A program made the translations under genes and the position numbers. This document shows, piece after piece, positions 59,056-64,000 of a stretch of DNA of 64,000 nucleotides. The notes under the pieces were generated by a model. That model was not told where the DNA came from and searched no databases. It worked only from the letters and a program-made list of their open reading frames with translations. The DNA is from Tenrec ecaudatus (taxonomy: Eukaryota > Chordata > Mammalia > Afrosoricida > Tenrecidae), in NCBI RefSeq assembly GCF_050624435.1, contig NC_134536.1, positions 131,718,758-131,782,757 on the forward strand. The letters are read 5' to 3'. Position 1 is the first letter of the stretch. Each line of letters begins with the position of its first letter.

Positions 59056-59245
59056 ATTGCATTGATTCCAATTCAGGGTGTCCCTTCATTACGGACTAGA
59101 ACTGCCCCATAGGGTTTGTATTCTGTTTTACTTCTTTTTGGCTGTAAATCTTCATGGTTGTAAATCAGCAGGCGTTTCTCACTCGAGGAGCCAGATGGAT
59201 TCAAACTCTTTGGTGAGCAGCCGAGCTTAACCCACCTGTCCCGCC
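59056..59245 (-). mobile_element. AfroSINE
   Basis: ACTAGAACTGCCCCATAGGG to GCTTAACCCACCTGTCCC. It contains a small duplication of GGTTGTAAATC-like text. Confidence 0.7.
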
Positions 59246-59529
59246 CACGAACTTCTTCCTCCGTGGGAGGGAAGGCTATTTCTTAGCTCGCACAGATGCG
59301 GGTGTCGCTGGAAAAACATGCCCTGACCTCCTTCCATCGGGGGCCGAAGTGAGTCATGGGCGGTGTAGCTGGGACAGGCAGCCAGCCGGCTGCCAGGGGA
59401 TGCTCTAGATGCTTCTGGTGGCAGCCTGCCACTCAGCAAAGATGGCTTTCTCAGCCAGGCAGCCCAGTGAGCCCCCGACCGTGTGGAACACCAAACTCCT
59501 AATCTCGGTGACAATGCTAGAAACTTCTT

Positions 59530-59705
59530 CCAGCATTTCTTCAATTCATTTATTCTGTCGATATGTCCTTGGCATTTCTTTGAAAACCAGGTGAGGTGCT
59601 GGGCACTGGAGGGTCAGTGGTGGGTGGACAAACCAGATGAAATCCCTACCTTGTTGCCCTTCGAGCCTAGGAAGGCAGGGAGGGAAGCGATCAAGGGGAA
59701 ACACT
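59530..59705 (+). mobile_element. Ancient mammalian interspersed repeat, partial
   Basis: CAATTCATTTATTCTGTCGA, GAGGTGCTGGGCACTGGAGG and GAAATCCCTACCTTGTTGCC follow a common old mammalian repeat pattern whose exact family I cannot name. Confidence 0.5.
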
Positions 59706-59881
59706 GAAAAGACAATGGATGAGTGTCCTGGTGCAAGTGTGATGGCCGGGCAGAAGAGGACCTGCACAGGCTGTGGCAGTTAGGAAGCAGGTCATCAGAC
59801 TTCTCTCCCCAGACCCCTCAGGGTGGACTTGGATCATCAGTTTCAGCTTGTCATCAAGCAGCATCATTTGTGCCACCCTAT

Positions 59882-60052
59882 CCCCAGTGGGGTAGTGGGT
59901 AAGCACTTGGCTTCAAACCACAAGATCAGCAGTTCGAAACCACCAGCAGTTCTGCACGAGAAAGAAGGGACTTTCTACTTCTGTGAACCATGGCTGTCTG
60001 GATGTCATTATAAATGAGTCGGCATTGGCAGGATGGGCAGTGAGGTTGTTGT
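59882..60052 (+). mobile_element. AfroSINE
   Basis: GGGGTAGTGGGTAAGCACTT, AAGATCAGCAGTTCGAAACC, then a body with a deletion and a TTGTTG plus T-run tail. Confidence 0.8.
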
Positions 60053-60124
60053 TGTTTTTTTTTTTTTTTGAGTCTGAGGATTCAGTAAGGCAAGTATCGA
60101 CCGATAAAGAGCAAATAACTTCAG

Positions 60125-60292
60125 AGCAACCAAACTCACTGCCTTCAAGTCAATCCGGACGCATCGCCACCCTGTGGACAGAGTAGAACTGCCCCTGTGG
60201 GTTGCTGAGACTGTCCATTTCTTTCTTCCCAGAAGCAGCTGGTGCTTCTCAGCTGCTGACCTTGAGGATGGCAGCTCGATCCACAACCACTG
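60125..60292 (-). mobile_element. AfroSINE
   Basis: CCAAACTCACTGCCTTCAAG to AGCTCGATCCACAACCACTG. Confidence 0.88.
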
Positions 60293-60890
60293 CCCTCCTC
60301 CCCCCTCCCCCTGAGACGCCTCTGAATAGAGACCTGGAGGCAAAAAGTAGGCACAGAGATAGGGGAGAAGCCAGGCAGAACAAAGAACATGGGGAAACCT
60401 GGAGGAAGCCTGGCATTTAAGGAGGTGGGAAAGGTCCAGTGTGGCTTGGCCTCGAGCAAAGGGATGGTGAGGGAGAAGCTGGAGGAGAGAGCAGAGCCAG
60501 CACCTATGAACACTGGATCTGTGGGACGGAGTAAGAAAGGGCCCCCTGCAGATGGAGAAGACTCTTAACAGGTCCCAGTTAAGGGCAGAAGGACATGGCC
60601 AGAACATGGTGGAGAACAGAGAAAGGTGTAGGTGGAAAGCTTCCATCTATCGACACCTCTGGGATGGTTGCCACCGCTTGGTCTTGAGCCAGGGTGGCTG
60701 CTCCTTCTCAGGTAGGAGCGTGGGGAGGGCGGGGACCGAGCGGGGTGGGTGGGTACTCTCGGGGGTGGGAGGTGGGGCGTGGGGTGGAAGGGGCATAGAG
60801 GAATAGTGTGTAACAGGCACTTCGGAGAAGCCTGTAACTAGATGACAGTAATAAAGATGAAAGGACAAACCAGAAAGGAAGACGTCTTGT
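60293..60890. other. Unique intronic sequence
   Basis: Nothing recognised. GC-rich, with GGTGGG runs at 60741-60790. Confidence 0.4.
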
Positions 60891-60894
60891 AGAA

Positions 60895-61125
60895 CAGAGC
60901 TTCTGTAAACGTTTTCTGTAAAGACACAGATAGTAAATATTGTAGGCATCGAGAACCATGGGGTATCAGGCACAGATACCCGGCTGTGCCATATTACCAC
61001 GAAAGAGCTCTTAGACAATATGGAAATATAAGAGCCTGGCTCTGATCCAATAAAACGTGATTGCAAAAACAGCCTAAAGGCTGGTTTGGGCCCAATCCAG
61101 CTTTAGACAATCCCTGCTCTAATAT
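60895..61125 (+). mobile_element. Ancient hAT (Charlie-group-like) DNA transposon remnant
   Basis: TCTGTAAAGACACAGATAGT, AAATATTGTAGGCATCGAGA and CCAATAAAACGTGATTGCAA follow a very common eutherian pattern ('ctgtaaagggccagatagtaaat'). Confidence 0.65.
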
Positions 61126-61440
61126 ATGAGGCTAAGGACCACTTTTGATGTACTGTAGGCGTAAGATACATGCCCATGTTTAAGAAATTAGCACCCCAAA
61201 AGTTACATATTTCAATATTTTTACATTGATTACACATTGAAAGGGCAATGCTATAGAGCTGGTGAGTCAAATAAGCTATATTTTCAAAACTGATTGTACC
61301 TGTTTCTTTTATTTTTCAAAAAACATGATCACTAGATACTTTTAAATTACATTTTGACCTCACATTATATTCGATTGGGCAGCAGTTTGAGAACAACACC
61401 TTTTTCCTCAAGTGAAATACATGTTAATGCGCTGAACCTG
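61126..61440. mobile_element. Probable ancient DNA transposon remnant
   Basis: TTAAATTACATTTTGACCTC and TCGATTGGGCAGCAGTTTGA resemble the end of another old hAT-type repeat. Weak. Confidence 0.4.
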
Positions 61441-61447
61441 CAGAGTC

Positions 61448-61637
61448 CCTGGAAGCCCTCGTGGTGTGGTTGAATTACTCACCACAAAATCAGTGGTTTG
61501 AATTCACCCGCTACCCTGTGGGAGAAAGATGAGGCTGTCTACTTCTGTAACGGTTTAAAGGCTCAGAAACCCACAGGGGCAACTGTCCTTGATTCTATAG
61601 GATCATGATGAGTCAGAATTGAAGTTGACTGTCACAT
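61448..61637 (+). mobile_element. AfroSINE
   Basis: GGAAGCCCTCGTGGTGTGGT to GAGTCAGAATTGAAGTTGAC. The LTR inserts directly behind it. Confidence 0.85.
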
Positions 61638-62152
61638 TGAATTAGTTAAAGTTTATTGTGCCAACCTGGCAGATAAACACATGTGGGGTTAATTGCAGGG
61701 TAGAGGGATAAATGGCTCAGTGAACCTCACCTTTCTAGTTCTTGCATCTCTTGCTTTGTGATGGTCGGACCAGGGTGCAGCTGCCTTAGCCAGTTCCCTG
61801 CTTCAGCCGGCGAGGTTCACTTCCTGCAAGACAGTTCCGAGGAGAAGCCACATGGACCTGCCCCGATGCAGTCCTGGGGGCTGGAGCAGCCGTGTGGAGA
61901 CCCCTGCCAGTGCTGAGATGCTTACACGTTCACTGACTCGGCTTCCCTCCTGCAGTCAGGATCATTGTGTGTGTTTTGTGAGATGGAGGAGGACTTTGTG
62001 GATTGGTGTCGGACATTTGGGCTAATGTTGGACTTGTGGACAGCACTGGGTTGGCATGTTTTCTTGATGTGCACATACCTTTTATAGAAAACTCTCTCTT
62101 GTACATATGAGTTTCTGTGGATTTGTTTCTCTAAAGTACCCAGACTAACACA
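61638..62152 (-). mobile_element. Solo LTR with perfect 5-bp target duplication
   Basis: TG at the left, CTAACACA at the right, 515 bp. CACAT lies on both sides (61633-61637 and 62153-62157). It is closely similar to 31563-32073. Confidence 0.9.
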
Positions 62153-62157
62153 CACAT

Positions 62158-62206
62158 CTTCCTTCCACAGAAGTGGCTGATCACTAACCACTATACCACC
62201 AGGGCT
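62158..62206 (-). mobile_element. AfroSINE head fragment
   Basis: AACCACTATACCACCAGGGC is the reversed tRNA-like start. Confidence 0.7.
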
Positions 62207-62207
62207 C

Positions 62208-62234
62208 TGTGTGTGTGTGTGTGTGTGTGTGTGT
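62208..62234. repeat. (TG)n microsatellite
   Basis: About 13 TG units. Confidence 0.97.
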
Positions 62235-62341
62235 ATTAGCTATTTGTCTTGTCTTTATTGGTGCTCCTCAAACTTGGATCTGTGGTGCTCTGCTTCCTCA
62301 AGCTATTAACAGCCATTGCTCAAAATAGGAGTGCCTTTAGT

Positions 62342-62398
62342 AAAAAAAAAAAAAAACAAGGTAGGGGGAGGGGTGGGGAGGGGCGGGGCGGGGCAGGG
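62342..62398 (+). repeat. A-run followed by a G-quadruplex-type tract
   Basis: An A-run at 62342-62356 is followed at 62364-62398 by seven G-runs of three to five bases with one- or two-base spacers. It lies on the LRFN2 sense strand, about 590 bp before the exon. Confidence 0.9.
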
Positions 62399-62548
62399 CA
62401 GACATGCAGTATTAAACACTCATCCAGTCTAGAATTGAATTCCGCGGCTAATTCTTCACTCCTGAACCTCCTCGTGTTTCTAGTCTCTCTTGTCACAAGA
62501 ACAGGAGGGACTAGGCGATGCTCCCCCCACGTATTGGTTTTAGAAGAC

Positions 62549-62592
62549 TTATTTATTTATTTATTTATTTATTTATCTATTTACTTATTTAT
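62549..62592. repeat. (TTTA)n microsatellite
   Basis: About ten TTTA units, the last few imperfect, 390 bp before the LRFN2 exon. Confidence 0.95.
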
Positions 62593-62958
62593 GGCAGAAC
62601 CCTAATTAGCACGTCTAGAAGGCCCTTTGGAGAAGGCTGGTCTGCACCGAGATGCACAACCAGCAGGTTTTCACAAGTCCAACTCAACTGGCTGTTTTCA
62701 GTGCTGCAGAAATAGAGCCCACTGCTGGTATAACATGGGAATTCGAGAAAGTGGGAAGCTTGGGGGACACGAAGATCTGGGCCAACCTGCCCTGTCGAGA
62801 GGCCCATCCCCATAAGAGTCCTTTCATGTGAAAGCCCCACTCCCACCCCAGCCCTCCCCAAGCAGTAGTGGTCTACCACTGGGCAGTGGCTGTTCCCTAA
62901 GGCAGAGTGGGTGTGGGAGGTCCCTCGGGCCAAAGGCGTTAGGAAGCCACCACCCGGC

Positions 62959-62984
62959 GCTGACCTTGTGTCCCTCTCTTCCAG
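62959..62984 (+). promoter_or_regulatory. LRFN2: Splice acceptor of the LRFN2 coding exon
   Basis: A branch-point-like CTGAC (A at 62963) is followed by a pyrimidine stretch (TGTCCCTCTCTTCCAG) ending in AG at 62983-62984. The branch adenosine is 21 bases from the intron end, a normal distance. Assignment rests on this motif and on the coding exon right after it. Confidence 0.8.
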
Positions 62985-63009
62985 GCGCCGTGGCCTGAGT
63001 GACCAGATC
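62985..63009 (+). other. LRFN2: 5' UTR part of the LRFN2 coding exon
   Basis: Twenty-five bases lie between the inferred splice acceptor and the ATG. They contain two TGA triplets (62996 and 63000), neither in frame with the ATG. This implies that at least one upstream noncoding exon exists outside the window. Confidence 0.75.
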
Positions 63010-64000
63010 ATGGAGACCCTGCTTGGTGGCTTGCTGGCGTTTGGCATGGCGTTTGCTGTGGTCGACGCCTGCCCCAAGTACTGTGTCTGCCAGAACCTGT
63101 CTGAGTCACTGGGGACCCTGTGTCCCTCCAAAGGGCTGCTCTTCGTGCCCCCGGACATCGACCGGCGCACGGTGGAGCTGCGCCTGGGCGGCAACTTCAT
63201 CATCCACATCGGCCGCCAGGACTTCGCCAACATGACGGGGCTGGTGGATCTGACGCTGTCGCGGAACACCATCAGCCACATCCAGCCCTTCTCCTTCCTG
63301 GACCTGGAGAGCCTGCGCTCCCTGCACCTGGACAGCAACCGGCTGCCCAGCCTCGGGGAGGACACGCTCCGTGGCCTGGCCAACCTGCAGCACCTCATCG
63401 TCAACAACAACCAGCTGAGCGCCATCGCGGACGAGGCCTTCGAGGACGTCCTGCTGACGCTGGAAGACCTGGATCTCTCCTACAACAACCTGCCCGGCCT
63501 GCCCTGGGACGCCGTGCGGCGCATGGTCAACCTCCACCAGCTGAGCCTGGACCACAACCTGCTGGAGCACATCGCCGAGGGCACCTTCGCCGACCTGCAG
63601 AAGCTGGCCCGCCTGGACCTCACCTCCAACCGGCTGCAGAAGCTGCCCCCGGACCCCATCTTCGGCCGCTCCCAGGCCTCCCTGCTGACCGCCACCCCCT
63701 TTGCCCCGCCCTTGTCCTTCAGCTTCGGGGGGAACCCCCTGCACTGCAACTGCGAGCTGCTCTGGCTGCGGAGGCTGGAGCGCGAGGACGACTTGGAGAC
63801 TTGCGGCTCCCCGGGCGGCCTCAAGGGCCGCTACTTCTGGCACGTGCGCGAGGAGGAGTTCGTGTGCGAGCCGCCGCTCATCACCCAGCACACGCACAAG
63901 CTCCTGGTCCTCGAGGGCCAGGCGGCCACCCTCAAGTGTAAGGCCATCGGGGACCCCAGCCCCCTCATCCACTGGGTGGCCCCCGATGACCGCCTGGTGG
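63010..64000 (+). CDS. LRFN2: LRFN2 (SALM1) synaptic adhesion protein, N-terminal 330 residues, runs off window
   Basis: The frame is open from the ATG to the window end (330 codons plus one base). Visible in order: signal peptide 1-20 (hydrophobic, ending VVDA before Cys21); LRRNT cap with Cys21, 25, 27 and 38; seven LRRs whose LxxLxLxxNxL cores start near residues 55, 78, 102, 126, 151, 175 and 199; LRRCT cap 242-287 with Cys246, 248, 265 and 286; then an Ig domain start with Cys310 and Trp322. N-glycosylation sequons lie at Asn29 and Asn74. The ATG has A at -3 and G at +4, a strong Kozak context. The opening [15 protein letters not shown] and the rest match LRFN2 as I remember it. Known for the family: a type I postsynaptic adhesion protein of about 790 residues that associates with NMDA receptors and binds PSD-95 through its C-terminal PDZ motif. 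The rest of Ig, FNIII, membrane segment and tail lie beyond the window. LRFN1, 3, 4 and 5 are less likely. Confidence 0.96.
   Translation, partial: METLLGGLLAFGMAFAVVDACPKYCVCQNLSESLGTLCPSKGLLFVPPDIDRRTVELRLGGNFIIHIGRQDFANMTGLVDLTLSRNTISHIQPFSFLDLESLRSLHLDSNRLPSLGEDTLRGLANLQHLIVNNNQLSAIADEAFEDVLLTLEDLDLSYNNLPGLPWDAVRRMVNLHQLSLDHNLLEHIAEGTFADLQKLARLDLTSNRLQKLPPDPIFGRSQASLLTATPFAPPLSFSFGGNPLHCNCELLWLRRLEREDDLETCGSPGGLKGRYFWHVREEEFVCEPPLITQHTHKLLVLEGQAATLKCKAIGDPSPLIHWVAPDDRLV

Larger units (their letters stand above)
1..62984 (+). other. Probable LRFN2 intron 1 (whole left part of window)
   Basis: No frame in this span has the length, domain content or splice context of a real gene. It consists of interspersed repeats and unique noncoding sequence and ends in the acceptor of the LRFN2 coding exon. 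LRFN2 is known to have a very long first intron in mammals, so the span fits one intron. The donor is not seen, so an upstream exon or a noncoding RNA gene inside cannot be excluded. Confidence 0.65.

Noticed and set aside
60008..60646. 212-codon minus-strand frame
   Set aside because: It passes through AfroSINEs and a T-run. The composition looks like noise and there is no splice or start context.
1..62984. A previously undescribed multi-gene system
   Set aside because: I looked on both strands and found only repeats and noncoding sequence before the LRFN2 exon. No set of genes is present to form a system.
62589..63425. 278-codon antisense frame across the exon start
   Set aside because: It runs over intron, splice acceptor and the reverse of LRFN2. 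No domain is recognisable.
63120..63941. 273-codon plus-strand frame in another phase
   Set aside because: It is an Ala/Gly/Pro/Arg-rich shadow of the LRFN2 frame, which is open over the same bases.
63106..63972. 288-codon antisense open frame across the LRFN2 exon
   Set aside because: It is the complement of the GC-rich LRR coding sequence. Long antisense frames are expected there, and the sense frame has the domains.

Overview
This window looks like 64 kb of a placental-mammal genome, almost entirely one intron. The only protein-coding sequence I can support is at the right edge: a splice acceptor at 62983-62984, then an ATG at 63010 opening a frame of 330 codons that runs off the end of the window. 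It encodes a signal peptide, an LRRNT cap, seven leucine-rich repeats, an LRRCT cap and the start of an Ig domain. I recognise it as LRFN2 (SALM1), a postsynaptic adhesion protein. Most of LRFN2 is normally carried on one large coding exon preceded by a very long first intron, so 1-62984 is most simply read as LRFN2 intron 1 in sense orientation (inference; the upstream exon is not in the window).

The repeats point to Afrotheria and, within it, most likely a tenrec (Echinops-like). About forty copies or pieces of a tRNA-like SINE of the AfroSINE type are scattered on both strands. A 459-bp element at 6925-7383 matches what I remember of SPIN, a hAT transposon that entered several tetrapod lineages by horizontal transfer, with tenrec as the known afrotherian host. 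Its ends are inverted repeats and it is flanked by an 8-bp target duplication with one mismatch.

Layout. 0-5.3 kb: AfroSINE, an LTR (1650-2144), a MaLR-like LTR (about 3665-4060), and an RTE/BovB fragment split by a solo LTR (4431-4968). 5.3-12 kb: mostly unique sequence with SPIN, AfroSINEs, MIRs and two possible conserved blocks. 12.1-17.4 kb: a long decayed antisense L1 carrying three AfroSINEs. 17.4-31 kb: unique sequence, another LTR-like element, L1 3' fragments, a 118-bp inverted-repeat element and a second MaLR-like LTR. 31-44 kb: LTR in a (TC)n tract, AfroSINE pairs, a 31-bp minisatellite, an L1 3' end. 44.2-47.5 kb: antisense RTE with readable reverse transcriptase fragments, a 38-bp minisatellite of octamer motifs, and two L1 insertions with perfect 15-bp target duplications. 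47.5-62.9 kb: GC-richer unique sequence, microsatellites, a 41-bp minisatellite, AfroSINE clusters, ancient DNA transposons and an LTR with a perfect 5-bp duplication. 62.98-64 kb: LRFN2 exon.

I found no operon, CRISPR array, structural RNA gene or novel multi-gene system. The most interesting content is the record of transposition (SPIN, RTE/BovB, two short DNA-transposon-like elements, nested LTRs), the octamer minisatellite with YY1-like and CCAAT motifs, and several repeat-free AT-rich blocks that may be conserved regulatory elements. Family names are from memory of consensus sequences; no search was run. Repeat boundaries are approximate unless a target duplication is given.
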